Assembly: GCF_027460265.1 (NCBI RefSeq)
Contig: NZ_JAPZBC010000001.1
Location: 4,692,001 to 4,756,000 of the forward strand
Length of the DNA stretch: 64,000 nt
Direction of reading: 5' to 3'
Source: Streptomyces sp. WMMC940
GTDB lineage: Bacteria > Actinomycetota > Actinomycetes > Streptomycetales > Streptomycetaceae
Of the stretch, positions 45,517 to 54,742 are shown piece by piece (position 1 is the stretch's first letter; every line of letters begins with the position of its first letter). The notes beneath the pieces were generated by a model. That model was not told where the DNA came from and did no database searches. It saw nothing but the letters and a program-made list of their open reading frames with translations. The position numbers were made by a program, and so were the translations under genes.

Positions 45517-46884
45517 ATGGACGATCTCCTCTCCCGGCTCGGCGAGAACCTCCCGCCCGAAGCCCTGATCACCGATCCCGACGTCACGGCCTCGTACCGC
45601 AACGACATGGCGAGCTTCTGCGACGCGGGCACCCCGGCCGTCGTGGTACTGCCGCGCACGGTCGAGCAGGTCCAGCACATCATGCGCACGGCAACCGAAC
45701 TGCGCGTTCCCGTCGTACCCCAGGGGGCCCGGACCGGCCTGTCCGGCGCCGCCAACGCCTCCGACGGCTGCATCGTCCTCTCCCTCGTCAAAATGGACCG
45801 CATCCTGGAGATCAGCCCGGTCGACCGGATCGCCGTCGTGGAGCCCGGTGTCGTCAACGCCGTGCTGTCACGGGCCGTCGGCGAGCACGGGCTGTACTAC
45901 CCGCCGGATCCGTCCAGCTGGGAGACGTGCACCATCGGCGGCAACATCGGTACCGCGTCCGGCGGACTGTGCTGTGTGAAGTACGGCGTCACCGCCGAGT
46001 ACGTCCTCGGCCTCGAGGTCGTCCTGGCCGACGGCCGGCTCCTCACCACCGGCCGCCGCACGGCCAAGGGCGTCGCCGGCTACGACCTGACCCGGCTCTT
46101 CGTCGGTTCGGAGGGGAGCCTCGGCATCGTTGTCAAAGCCGTGCTCGCGCTCCGGCCGAAGCCGCCCCAGCAGCTCGTCCTCGCGGCGGAGTTCCCCTCG
46201 GCCGCCAGCGCGTGCGACGCCGTCTGCGCGATCATGGAGAGGGGCCACACGCCCTCGCTGCTGGAGATCATGGACCGCACGACCATCCGGGCCGTCAACG
46301 CGATGGCGCAGATGGGCCTTCCGGACACCACCGAGGCGCTGCTCCTCGCCGCCTTCGACACCCCCGACCCCGGACCCGACCTCGCCGCCGTCGGGGAGCT
46401 GTGCGCCGCGGCGGGCGCCACTCAGGTCGTCCCCGCCGAGGACGCGGCCGAATCGGAGCTGCTGCTCCAGGCGCGCCGGCTGTCGCTGACCGCGCTGGAG
46501 GCCGTCAGGACCGCGACGATGATCGACGACGTCTGCGTACCGCGCTCCCGGCTCGCCGCGATGATCGACGGCACCGCGGCCATCGCGGAGAAGTACGACC
46601 TCACCATCGGCCTCTGCGCCCATGCGGGCGACGGCAACACCCACCCCGTCGTCTGCTTCGACCACCGCGATCCCGGCGAATCCGCCCGCGCCCGCGAGTC
46701 GTTCGACGAGATCATGGCCCTCGGCCTGGAGCTCGGCGGCACGATCACCGGCGAACACGGCGTGGGCGTCCTGAAGAAGGAATGGCTGGCCCGCGAACTC
46801 GGCCCGGTCGGAATCGAGTTGCAGCAGGCCGTCAAGAAGGCCTTCGACCCGCTGGGCATCCTCAACCCCGGCAAGTTGTTCTAG
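45517..46884 (+). CDS. FAD-linked oxidase, GlcD/D-lactate dehydrogenase-like
   Basis: 455 residues. FAD_binding_4 part: VPVVPQGARTGLSGAANA, then PDPSSWETCTIGGNIGTASGGLCCVKYG; C-terminal substrate domain with HAGDGNTHPVVCFD and the closing GEHGVGVLKKEW and LNPGKLF. This is the GlcD subfamily that oxidises 2-hydroxy acids such as glycolate or D-lactate. No glcE or glcF partners are adjacent, so it probably acts as a single-subunit enzyme. The ATG at 45517 sits 110 bases from the divergent TPR gene. Confidence 0.92.
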   Translation: MDDLLSRLGENLPPEALITDPDVTASYRNDMASFCDAGTPAVVVLPRTVEQVQHIMRTATELRVPVVPQGARTGLSGAANASDGCIVLSLVKMDRILEISPVDRIAVVEPGVVNAVLSRAVGEHGLYYPPDPSSWETCTIGGNIGTASGGLCCVKYGVTAEYVLGLEVVLADGRLLTTGRRTAKGVAGYDLTRLFVGSEGSLGIVVKAVLALRPKPPQQLVLAAEFPSAASACDAVCAIMERGHTPSLLEIMDRTTIRAVNAMAQMGLPDTTEALLLAAFDTPDPGPDLAAVGELCAAAGATQVVPAEDAAESELLLQARRLSLTALEAVRTATMIDDVCVPRSRLAAMIDGTAAIAEKYDLTIGLCAHAGDGNTHPVVCFDHRDPGESARARESFDEIMALGLELGGTITGEHGVGVLKKEWLARELGPVGIELQQAVKKAFDPLGILNPGKLF

Positions 46885-47010
46885 TCGTTGCGGTGCCCGA
46901 TGCGGGACAGCCCCTAGGTCCGAAGGACCACGAGGACCGGGACCGGAGCCGGATGGAAGGGGCGCCGCTCCCCGCATAGCGTGAGCGGACCGGATGAAGA
47001 AGGAGGAGCC

Positions 47011-47391
47011 GTGCCCGCACGTCTTGACCACACCATCGTCCGCAGCCGCGACCGCTTCGCCGCGGCCCGTTTCCTCACGGAGCTGATCGACGCGCCGGAG
47101 CCCGAGCCCTTCGGCCCGTTCGCCGGCGTACCGCTCGCCAACGGCGTCACCCTCGACTACCTCGACGAGCAGCCGGACGCCGGTATCGTCTCGCAGCACC
47201 TCGCCTTCCTCGTCACCGACGAGGAGTTCGACGAGATCCTCGACCGGATCAAGGAGCGCGAGATCCCGTACTGGGCCGACCCGGCGCACGCCGAACCGCA
47301 GCGGATCAACCACAACTTCGGCGGCCGCGGGGTCTACATCGACGACCCCGACGGCCATTCCCTCGAGTTCATCACCCACACCTACGTCTAG
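47011..47391 (+). CDS. VOC family protein
   Basis: 126 residues starting at GTG after AGGAGGAG. The N-terminal LDHTIVRSRDRFAAARFLTELI and the C-terminal GRGVYIDDPDGHSLEFITHTY carry the His and Glu metal ligands of the vicinal oxygen chelate fold, with QHLAFLVTDEEFDEILDRIK between. It is likely a metal-dependent lyase, isomerase or binding protein of unknown substrate. It converges on ssgG. Confidence 0.9.
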   Translation: MPARLDHTIVRSRDRFAAARFLTELIDAPEPEPFGPFAGVPLANGVTLDYLDEQPDAGIVSQHLAFLVTDEEFDEILDRIKEREIPYWADPAHAEPQRINHNFGGRGVYIDDPDGHSLEFITHTYV

Positions 47392-47486
47392 CGGCACCCG
47401 CACCCGCGTCCAGCGACAGGGTCCGCCCCGCCTCCGGGGCCCGGCACTCCGGACACCGTCGGCCGCCCGTCCCGACGCCACGCCGG

Positions 47487-47990
47487 CTACGCCTCACCGT
47501 CCTTCGGCTCCTCCGAGGGACGGGGGCCGTCGCCGCCGAGGGCGGGGGAGGGGCCGCGGCCGTGGAGGCCGTCGGCCGGGGCCGGAGCGAGCAGTTCCGC
47601 AAGCTCGGCATCGAACCCGAGGTGCTCGGGCTCCGTCCCCGGCGGAACGACTCGCAGAGTCCGCTCCAGCCACGCCGACACCTGCGCGGAGGGGGCCTCC
47701 AGCAGGGCCTCGCCGTCGGGCGAACGCAGTGCTATGTGGATGACGCTCCGCCCGCCGTCCCTCGTGGGCCAGACCCGGACGTCGCCCTCGCCGCACGCCC
47801 GGAAGACCCCCTCCACCATGAGTTCACGGGCGAACGTCCAGTGCACGGGATGCTCGGACCCGATGTGGAAGGTGATGTGCACGGCATACGCGTCATCTCC
47901 CCGGTAGGTGAGCCTGGCCGGCACGGGGACACTGCGCTCCGGCGACAGGACCAGCTTGAGCTCCAGCTCTCGTTCCACCACGGTGTGCAT
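47487..47990 (-). CDS. ssgG: SsgA-like sporulation protein, SsgG-type
   Basis: 167 residues from ATG 47990. Residues 1-130 match the SsgA-like fold: VERELELKLVLSPERSVPVPARLTYRGDDAYAVHITFHIGSEHPVHWTFARELMVEGV, then DVRVWPTRD and SPDGEALLEAPSAQVSAWLERTLRVVP. These actinomycete-specific proteins position septa and guide cell-wall events in sporulating hyphae; SsgG in S. coelicolor controls septum placement (recalled). A Pro/Gly-rich acidic tail (about 140-167) is extra. The neighbourhood order supports SsgG rather than SsgB or SsgE, but a tree would settle it. ATG 47990 is the natural start; a longer frame exists upstream. Confidence 0.82.
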   Translation of the reverse strand: MHTVVERELELKLVLSPERSVPVPARLTYRGDDAYAVHITFHIGSEHPVHWTFARELMVEGVFRACGEGDVRVWPTRDGGRSVIHIALRSPDGEALLEAPSAQVSAWLERTLRVVPPGTEPEHLGFDAELAELLAPAPADGLHGRGPSPALGGDGPRPSEEPKDGEA

Positions 47991-48204
47991 GAGACTGCGA
48001 CTTCCTTTCCTGGTACGAGGCCCTGGAGCGGGCCACGCAGGGAGAGAGCGCCATCCCCGCCGACTATTACGCGACTTCCACCCCCAACTTCTCAGTGACT
48101 CGGCACGCGGTCGCGGCAGTGCGGCACAGCGGTACCGGAAAGTGGGCCTTACGCCGGGACGGGCCCAGCACGACGCGGCGGTCTGATAGATGTGGACCCT
48201 TGAA

Positions 48205-48240
48205 TCGACCCCCTCGACCCCCTCGACGCCCTCGACGTCC
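48205..48240 (+). repeat. four 9-base TCGACCCCC-like tandem repeats
   Basis: TCGACCCCC twice, then TCGACGCCC and TCGACGTCC, lie just upstream of the RDD gene start at 48265. In frame with it they would code TPS-rich residues, but the downstream ATG is preferred; the array may affect the leader. Confidence 0.75.
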
Positions 48241-48264
48241 TCCAGGAGATACGGGACCACGGTG

Positions 48265-49800
48265 ATGAGCGCCCCCACCCCGGCAACCGGCGACGGCAGC
48301 CCCACGCCTGGCTACTACCCCGATCCGTCCATCCCGGGATACGTCCGGTACTGGAACGGCACGGCGTGGGTGCCGGGCACGAGCCGGCCGGCGCCCAAGG
48401 ACGGCGAGACGATGCCGGCGTCACCGCCTTCGGCACACGCGACCTCCGCGCCGCCCCCGGCTGCGGTGCCGCCCGCCCCGTCCGCGCCGGTGGTCGAGGA
48501 GACGGGACCCGTCTTCCTGGACGAGGACCCGGATCCGTCCGCCGGCGGCCGCCCGGATCCGTCCGCCGCCTGGCAGGCCGACGCCTCGCGCCAGACGGGC
48601 TTCGGCGGCGACCGCGACCGCCGGGTCTCCTGGGGCTCCGCCTCCCAGGACCCGCGCGCCGGAGGTCTGCCGGGCTCCGGCGCGGACGCCTCGGCACCGG
48701 TCGCCGGCCAGGCCTGGGACAGGCCGGAGGCCACGGTCCAGGACCCCCGGGCGGGAGGCGCGGCGGGAGCGGGCACGGGCGACGGTGGGGGACCCTCCGG
48801 CGTCCGGTTCGACCGGGCGGCCGGCAGGCCGGCCCTCGACGACGACCCGGAGCCGGCGGGCGCCGGCCCGGACCCGACCGGTGGCGCCCTGCCCGGTGTG
48901 CGCAGTGTCGGCGGGCCCGCCGAGGAACCGGAGCGGCCGGTGTCCGACGGCACCGTCACGACCCGCCCCGCCCAGCGTCCGCAGCACGGCACGCCGACCG
49001 CCGAGGGCACGATGTCGATCCGTACGATGACGCCCTCCCCGCAGCAGCCCGCGCGGCCGGGGACGGCACAGGCAAAGGCCCCCGCCCAGGCGCCGGCGCA
49101 GCCGCAGGTGCCGGCCCAGCAGCCGGCGCCGACGCCCCCCGCCCAGCAGCCGCAGGAGCCGCAGCAGCCGCCCGTGTCCGCGGGGTCGGGCGGTGGGTCC
49201 GCATCCTGGGCGCAGCAGGTCCACCGGCTGGCGCAGACGCCCGAGGAGGAACCGCCGGTCGTTCCCTGGAAGCCTCCGGTGAGCGATCCGTTCCTGCTGG
49301 CCGCCCAGGCCCAGGCCTCGGCCCGGCCCGCGAAGCTCGGCCGGCGTTTCGCTGCCCGGCTGATCGACACCGCCGTCCTCGGCGCGCTCGTGGCCGCCGC
49401 TTCGTACCCGTTCGTCTCCGCGGCGCTCGCGCACGTCGACGAGAAGATCCAGGCGGCGAAGCTGTCCGGGGAGACGGTCACCGTCTGGCTGATCGACGGT
49501 ACGACCGCCTTCCACCTCGGGCTCTCGCTCATCACGATGCTCGTGCTCGGCACGCTCTACGAGGCACTGCCGACCTCCAGGTGGGGGCGTACGCTCGGCA
49601 AGCGGCTGCTGGGGCTCCAGGTGCGGGACATCGAGTCGCACGAGCCGCCGTCGTTCGTGGCGGCCCTGCTGCGCTGGCTGGTGCACGGTGTCCTGGGCGT
49701 GCTCGTCGTCGGCGTCCTCAACGTGCTGTGGTGCGTGTTCGACCGGCCGTGGCGGCAGTGCTGGCACGACAAGGCGGCGCACACGTTCGTGGCCGGCTGA
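48265..49800 (+). CDS. RDD family membrane protein with DUF2510 domain
   Basis: 511 residues from ATG 48265. The start (about 10-45) is a DUF2510 domain (PGYYPDPSIPGYVRYWNGTAW). A disordered Pro/Gln/Gly/Ala-rich linker of about 320 residues follows, including several QDPRAGG-type units. The C-terminal RDD domain (about 365-505) has RRFAARLIDTAVLGALVAAAS, three membrane helices and the closing YEALPTSRWGRTLGKRLLGLQV and DRPWRQCWHDKAAHTFV, with the Arg-Asp-Asp signature. RDD proteins are poorly understood; roles in ion or solute transport have been proposed. Another RDD gene lies 86 bases downstream. Confidence 0.88.
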   Translation: MSAPTPATGDGSPTPGYYPDPSIPGYVRYWNGTAWVPGTSRPAPKDGETMPASPPSAHATSAPPPAAVPPAPSAPVVEETGPVFLDEDPDPSAGGRPDPSAAWQADASRQTGFGGDRDRRVSWGSASQDPRAGGLPGSGADASAPVAGQAWDRPEATVQDPRAGGAAGAGTGDGGGPSGVRFDRAAGRPALDDDPEPAGAGPDPTGGALPGVRSVGGPAEEPERPVSDGTVTTRPAQRPQHGTPTAEGTMSIRTMTPSPQQPARPGTAQAKAPAQAPAQPQVPAQQPAPTPPAQQPQEPQQPPVSAGSGGGSASWAQQVHRLAQTPEEEPPVVPWKPPVSDPFLLAAQAQASARPAKLGRRFAARLIDTAVLGALVAAASYPFVSAALAHVDEKIQAAKLSGETVTVWLIDGTTAFHLGLSLITMLVLGTLYEALPTSRWGRTLGKRLLGLQVRDIESHEPPSFVAALLRWLVHGVLGVLVVGVLNVLWCVFDRPWRQCWHDKAAHTFVAG

Positions 49801-49886
49801 CGGCCCGTTGGTCCCGTTGGCCCTGCCGTCCCCCGAACGGCTCGTGAGCCGTTGCGGGGCCCGGTGGGGCGGGGTGCACTGCCCCC

Positions 49887-50681
49887 ATGAGCAACGACCG
49901 GCCGTCCGGCCCGCCGCCCGAGGACGATCCGTTCCGCAAGAGGCCACAGGAGCCGCAGGAGCCCACGCCCCCGGGCGGGCAACCGCCCCCCGGTGGCCCT
50001 CCGCCGAGCGAGGGGCCCTACGGTGCGCCGCCGCCCGGTGGCGGCGGTCCCTACGGCACCCCGCCGCCCGGTGGCGGCCCGCACGGAGCCCCGCCTCCCG
50101 GCGGTCCTCCGCCGCCCGGTGCCGGCTCCCCCTACGGTGCCCCGCCGCCGCCGTACGATCCGCAGGCCTACGGGGGCGATCCCTACGGAGGGGGCGATCC
50201 GCTGCACGGAATGCCCCCGCTGGCCGACTCCGGCAAGCGCATCCTCGCGCGCGTCATCGACTGGCTGATCGTCGCCATCCCGCTGCTGATCATCGGAATC
50301 CCGTTCGGTATCTACGACAGGGTCGCGTCCGGGGACGGCTTCGACGAGTGGGTGGCGAGCAGCAGCACCGGCGGGCATTGGGTGTTCCAGCTGATCTCGA
50401 TCATCGCCTACGTCGGCTACGACACCCTGATGGTGCGCAGCTCGGGCCAGACCCTGGGCAAGAAGCTCATGAACATGCGCGTGGCGATGCTCAACGACGG
50501 GAGCACGCCCGACACCGGCTCCTCCCTGACGCGCGCCGTGGTGCTCTGGCTGCCGCAGCTGATCTGCTGCCCGTGTCTGTGGCCGCTGATCCTGCTGATC
50601 CTCATCCTGGTGGACAAGCCGTACAAGCAGGGCCTGCACGACAAGGCCGCCAAGACGGTGGTGGTGTCAACGGCGTCCTGA
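49887..50681 (+). CDS. RDD family membrane protein
   Basis: 264 residues. The first 105 are Pro/Gly-rich with GAPPPGGG-like units, a shorter version of the linker in the previous gene. The RDD domain (about 115-255) begins SGKRILARVIDWLIVAIPLLIIG, has four hydrophobic segments and ends QGLHDKAAKTVVV. Sequence and order suggest an old tandem duplication of an RDD gene, with the first copy having gained a DUF2510 domain. Its 3' end overlaps the next gene (on the other strand) by 15 bases. Confidence 0.88.
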   Translation: MSNDRPSGPPPEDDPFRKRPQEPQEPTPPGGQPPPGGPPPSEGPYGAPPPGGGGPYGTPPPGGGPHGAPPPGGPPPPGAGSPYGAPPPPYDPQAYGGDPYGGGDPLHGMPPLADSGKRILARVIDWLIVAIPLLIIGIPFGIYDRVASGDGFDEWVASSSTGGHWVFQLISIIAYVGYDTLMVRSSGQTLGKKLMNMRVAMLNDGSTPDTGSSLTRAVVLWLPQLICCPCLWPLILLILILVDKPYKQGLHDKAAKTVVVSTAS

Positions 50682-50981
50682 GTGCTGCCCGACGCGATAT
50701 CGGTCCGAGGTGTGGGCGACCTGCACCCGGGCGGAGGGCTCCGAGGGGAGGGAGTGGTCCTCGACGGCGGCCGCACGGCCTCGACCGGCCGTGCGCGCCG
50801 CCTTCGTCCTGTCCGGCACCGGCAGGCTCACGGCGACCAGCAGGCCCAGGGCGAGGGCGGTGACCCCGACGACGGCGACCCCGAGCGCCGTCGTCGCACG
50901 GGAGATCAGAAGCATGGCGACGGTCGAGACGACGACGGTGGCCGAACCGTAGGCGAGCTGTGCGGCAGTCGGACGCGGCAT
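50667..50981 (-). CDS. small two-helix membrane protein
   Basis: 104 residues. Two hydrophobic segments (about 9-28 and 31-53: LAYGSATVVVSTVAMLLISR and LGVAVVGVTALALGLLVAVSL) are followed by a basic, disordered tail. No ribosome site is clear. It overlaps the end of the RDD gene by 15 bases on the opposite strand. Family unknown to me; a small membrane protein of this type is plausible in Streptomyces, but evidence is only the hydrophobic pattern and lack of competing frames. Confidence 0.55.
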   Translation of the reverse strand: MPRPTAAQLAYGSATVVVSTVAMLLISRATTALGVAVVGVTALALGLLVAVSLPVPDRTKAARTAGRGRAAAVEDHSLPSEPSARVQVAHTSDRYRVGQHSGRR

Positions 50982-51251
50982 GACGGTTTCCGTCCCTCGA
51001 AGGCATCGATGTCGGTGGCGTGTCGCAGCGGTCGCCCTGTCCGGCGGCCCTACGAGGGTGGATGCCCGAGGGGGACCAGCAGTAAGCGTGACCTAACCCA
51101 CGGTACCGGTGCACTGGGGGCGCATCGAGTCACGTGTCCCACGAACCGGCCGTGCGGGTGCGCCTGTTGACCGGAGGACGGGTCGCGAGCGGGGTGCCGC
51201 GGCGGACCCGCCGTGAACGCGCGTAGCGCGTCCGCTATCCGGAACTGCGCT

Positions 51252-51332
51252 ACTGCATAGTGCAGTTGGTCTGTCCAAGTCAAGGTCTGTTTTTTCTCCG
51301 TCAACTCCGGTCGAATGTCGTCACTTGTGACG
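51252..51332. promoter_or_regulatory. two palindromes upstream of the M6 protease
   Basis: ACTGCA-TAG-TGCAGT (51252-51266) and CGTCAC-TT-GTGACG (51319-51332) lie in an AT-richer stretch 75-155 bases before the protease GTG. They may be operator sites. The rest of the 425-base gap (50982-51406) holds no gene I can support. Confidence 0.5.
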
Positions 51333-51406
51333 CGCTGCCGCGAGCGGATCCACCCCACATTCCTTGGACCCGCGGTACGCCGGCGCGCGGGGGAGGACAC
51401 CTTCAA

Positions 51407-53839
51407 GTGACAGGCAAGCGACGGGCGATCAGAGCGTCCGCGGTGCTCGTGGCACTGGCCACGACAGGGGCAACGGCCGCGACACTCACCACCGCCCAGG
51501 CAGAGAACAGGCCCTCCGGGGCCCCCGGGGTCGAGCGCCACGATCCGGCGCCCGGCTCCGACCACAACAAGGCCCAGAAGGGCCACGTGGACCACGATCT
51601 CGAGGGTCCGTTCAGCAAGCAGCAGGAGCAGCAGCGCCAGGCGGCCCTGGAGCAGGTCATATCCGGGGACGCGACCGTGCAGAAGCGCGGCGCGTCCAAG
51701 GTCGTGAAGCTCGACGCCAAGAAGTACGTCGAGCTCGGCCGGGAGAAGACCGACAAGATCTTCACGATCCTCGTGGAGTTCGGCGACAAGGTCGACGACA
51801 CCACGATGTTCGACCCGGACGGCGACGGTCCCAAGCCGCCCGTAAAGAAGTACGGCGGCACCCCCGGTCCGCTGCACAACAAGATCGCGCAGCCGGACCG
51901 CAAGGTGGACAACTCGACCGCCTGGCAGAAGGACTACAACCGGCAGCACTTCCAGGACCTGTACTTCGGCGAGGGCAAGGACAAGAAGGGGAAGTCCAAG
52001 CAGTCGCTGAAGACCTACTACGAGCGCACCTCCTCCGGCCGGTACTCGGTCGAGGGCACCGTCTCGGACTGGGTCAAGGTCGACTGGAACGAGGCCCGCT
52101 ACGGCTCCAACTACTGCGGCCAGTCCAACTGCAACAACGTGTGGGACGCGGTCCGTGACGGCGTCACCGCCTGGACCGCCGACCAGAAGGCCAAGGGCCG
52201 TACCGACGCCCAGATCAAGGCGGACCTGGCGCAGTACGACCAGTGGGACCGCTACGACTTCGACGGCGACGGCGACTTCAACGAGGCCGACGGCTACATC
52301 GACCACTTCCAGATCGTCCACGCGGGCGAGGACGAGTCGGCCGGTGGCGGCGCCGAGGGTGCGAACGCCCTGTGGGCCCACCGCTGGTACGCCTACGGCA
52401 CCGACGCCGGCAAGACCGGCCCGGCGAACAACAAGGCCGGCGGCACCCAGATCGGCACCACCGGGATCTGGGTCGGCGACTACACCATGCAGCCGGAGAA
52501 CGGCGGCCTCGGCGTCTTCGCCCACGAGTACGGTCACGACCTCGGTCTCCCCGACCTGTACGACACCTCCGGAGGCGGCGAGAACTCCACCGGCTTCTGG
52601 TCCCTGATGTCGTCCGGCTCCTGGCTCGGCACCGGCCAGGACACCATCGGCGACCTGCCCGGCGACATGACCGCCTGGGACAAGCTGCAGCTCGGCTGGC
52701 TCAACTACACGAAGGCCAAGGCGGCGACGAAGTCCAAGCACAAGCTGGGTGTGGCGGAGTACAACACCAAGAACCCGCAGGCCCTCGTCGTCGAGCTGCC
52801 GAAGAAGAAGGTCACCACCAGTATCGTGAAGCCCGCCGAGGGCTCCATGCAGTGGTGGAGCGACATGGGTGACGACCTCAAGAACACCCTCACCCGCTCC
52901 GTAGACCTCACCGGCAAGTCCACGGCGTCCCTGGAGCTCACCGGCTGGTGGGACATCGAGGCCGACTACGACTACCTCTACACCGAGGTGTCGACGGACG
53001 GCGGCGCCAACTGGACCGCCGTGGACGGCACCGCCGACGGCGCGCCGATCACCCGTGACGCCTCCGACGCACCCGCGCTGACCGGCCCGTCGGGCGCGCA
53101 CAAGAAGCTCGTCTACTCGCTGGACGCGTACGCCGGCAAGAAGGTCGACGTCCGCTTCCGCTACCAGACGGACGGCGGCGTGGCGGGCAAGGGCTTCGCG
53201 GCGGACGCCATCGTGGTCTCCGCCGACGGCGCCCCGGTCTTCAGCGACAACGCCGAGACCGAGGCGGCCGGCTGGACCGCCAAGGGCTTCTCCCGCATCG
53301 GTGAGTCCTTCACGGACGAGTACGAGCAGTACTACCTCGCCGAGAACCGCCAGTACGTCTCGTACGACCAGACCCTCAAGGTCGGTCCGTACAACTTCGG
53401 CTTCAAGGCGCCGAAGGACGGCTGGGTGGAGCACTACCCGTACCAGAACGGCCTGCTCATCTGGCTGTGGGACACCTCGCAGAAGGACAACAACACCAGC
53501 CAGCACCCGGGCAAGGGGCTGATCCTTCCGGTCGACGCCAACCCCAAGGCCCTCAAGTGGGCCGACGGCACGCTGATGCGCAACCGCATCCAGTCGTTCG
53601 ACTCGACCTTCAGCAGGTTCCGCTCGGACGCCTTCACCCTGCACAAGGCGGACGTCCCCGCGCGGATCGCCGCCCACAAGGGCAATCCGGTCTTCGACGA
53701 CCGCAAGGGTGTCTACTGGTTCGAGGAGAACCCCACCGCCGGTGTTCAGGTCCCGGACACCAACACCAGGATCTCGATCGTCAAGGAGCCGAGGAACGGC
53801 CAGACGATCACGGTCAAGGTCGGTCCTTCGGTCAAGTAG
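51407..53839 (+). CDS. secreted M6 (immune inhibitor A-like) metalloprotease
   Basis: 810 residues from GTG, after GGGGGAGGAC. An N-terminal signal (basic TGKRRAIRAS, hydrophobic stretch, AQA-EN cleavage near 30) exports it. A propeptide region leads into the catalytic domain with the zinc motif HEYGHDLGLPDLYD (HExxH and Asp; about 370-383) and several Asp/Asn-rich Ca-binding stretches (DFDGDGDFNEADGY). A C-terminal part (about 480-800) with DIEADYDYLYTEVSTDGG and KVDVRFRYQTDGG is a beta-sandwich, as in immune inhibitor A of Bacillus. It should act in medium breakdown or cell differentiation. Usual family length. Confidence 0.95.
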   Translation: MTGKRRAIRASAVLVALATTGATAATLTTAQAENRPSGAPGVERHDPAPGSDHNKAQKGHVDHDLEGPFSKQQEQQRQAALEQVISGDATVQKRGASKVVKLDAKKYVELGREKTDKIFTILVEFGDKVDDTTMFDPDGDGPKPPVKKYGGTPGPLHNKIAQPDRKVDNSTAWQKDYNRQHFQDLYFGEGKDKKGKSKQSLKTYYERTSSGRYSVEGTVSDWVKVDWNEARYGSNYCGQSNCNNVWDAVRDGVTAWTADQKAKGRTDAQIKADLAQYDQWDRYDFDGDGDFNEADGYIDHFQIVHAGEDESAGGGAEGANALWAHRWYAYGTDAGKTGPANNKAGGTQIGTTGIWVGDYTMQPENGGLGVFAHEYGHDLGLPDLYDTSGGGENSTGFWSLMSSGSWLGTGQDTIGDLPGDMTAWDKLQLGWLNYTKAKAATKSKHKLGVAEYNTKNPQALVVELPKKKVTTSIVKPAEGSMQWWSDMGDDLKNTLTRSVDLTGKSTASLELTGWWDIEADYDYLYTEVSTDGGANWTAVDGTADGAPITRDASDAPALTGPSGAHKKLVYSLDAYAGKKVDVRFRYQTDGGVAGKGFAADAIVVSADGAPVFSDNAETEAAGWTAKGFSRIGESFTDEYEQYYLAENRQYVSYDQTLKVGPYNFGFKAPKDGWVEHYPYQNGLLIWLWDTSQKDNNTSQHPGKGLILPVDANPKALKWADGTLMRNRIQSFDSTFSRFRSDAFTLHKADVPARIAAHKGNPVFDDRKGVYWFEENPTAGVQVPDTNTRISIVKEPRNGQTITVKVGPSVK

Positions 53840-53855
53840 GACGTAGCACCGCACA

Positions 53856-53898
53856 GGAGCGGGGTGTCCGCGCGCTCGTCGCGCGGGCACCCCGCTCC
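53856..53898 (+). terminator. M6 protease terminator hairpin
   Basis: Arms 53856-53873 and 53881-53898 form an 18-bp stem with one G-U pair and a 7-base loop, 17 bases after the stop codon. The rest of the gap to about 54220 shows no gene. Confidence 0.85.
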
Positions 53899-54220
53899 GT
53901 CGTGTCCGCTCCTGGTGTCCGCTCCGTCGTACCCGGCATCCCGCTCCGTCGTGCGGGCGCGCGCCGCCGGAGCGGCCCGCCGTCCGTGACGATCACCCGT
54001 TGGGGGACGGATTCCGGTCGTTCGCAGACCGGGTTGCGCCAGGGCGTCCGTTTGTTGACGCTCGGGCGACTCCCAGGATGGGCGAGATGTCCGCAAGGGG
54101 CGCCAAGCGGAATGTCCCCTCGCTGATCCGTCAGTAAAGTCGCAGGTCAGAGCGTGATCGTCCATTGCCCTCTAGCGGGCGGCGGCCGATCGTGTTTAGG
54201 TGCGTCTGACGAAGTTCTTA

Positions 54221-54249
54221 TTGACAGCGAGCTCACGGGGGAGTGATGC
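54221..54249 (+). promoter_or_regulatory. promoter of the small conserved gene
   Basis: TTGACA (54221-54226), spacer of 17, TGATGC (54244-54249). The -35 is perfect. Transcription would start near 54256, which agrees with a start at GTG 54295 rather than the longer frame beginning at 54253. Confidence 0.55.
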
Positions 54250-54294
54250 GGCGTGCCCGGCGGAGGTTTCTGCAAGCTGCCAGGAGGCAGTGTC

Positions 54295-54567
54295 GTGGTC
54301 GCGATAGGCCTGCCCGACCCGGCAGGCGGCGGCCGTACGGTGCGTGTGCTGGTGCACGCGGCGAACCGTGCGCGCGCCCTGACGCGGCTGCGGAACCTGG
54401 GGCTGCGGGCGGTGTATCTGCGCGGTAACGCGGAGCCACCGACGCCGGACGAGGTCACGGCGGTGCTGCACCATCCGGACGGACTGCTCTGGCGCACCCA
54501 CGAGCCGCTCAGCCAGGAGCTCTGGCACCCCATCCGGGCCCTGCTGCGCCCCGCGCGCGGCGCGTAG
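54295..54567 (+). CDS. conserved hypothetical protein (90 aa)
   Basis: 90 residues from GTG 54295, supported by a strong AGGAGG seven bases before it; a longer frame from 54253 would begin upstream of the likely transcription start. The sequence (TVRVLVHAANRARALTRLRNLGLRAVYLRGNAEPPTPDEVTAVLHHPDGLLWR) has a beta-alpha look with no motif I recognise. It reads alone, between the M6 protease and the convergent pncA gene. Confidence 0.7.
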   Translation: MVAIGLPDPAGGGRTVRVLVHAANRARALTRLRNLGLRAVYLRGNAEPPTPDEVTAVLHHPDGLLWRTHEPLSQELWHPIRALLRPARGA

Positions 54568-54742
54568 GGGCCGTTCACCGCGCCGGAGCGGGCGAGGACC
54601 GGCGGCCGGCCGCAGACCTCCAGCGTGCCGCAGGCCGGCGGGCGTCCCGGCGCGGACGCGCCGGAGCGGGCGCCGGGGCGGGCGCCGGGGCGTGGGAGGC
54701 CGGGCCCGCCGCGGCGGCTCGGGGCGCGCTCCGGCGTGTCCG

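Noticed and set aside
47372..47611. Minus-strand frame with RRCPECRAPEAG, like a zinc knuckle
   Set aside because: It overlaps the ends of the VOC and ssgG genes, has an Arg/Pro-rich remainder and no supporting start; the CxxC is probably chance.
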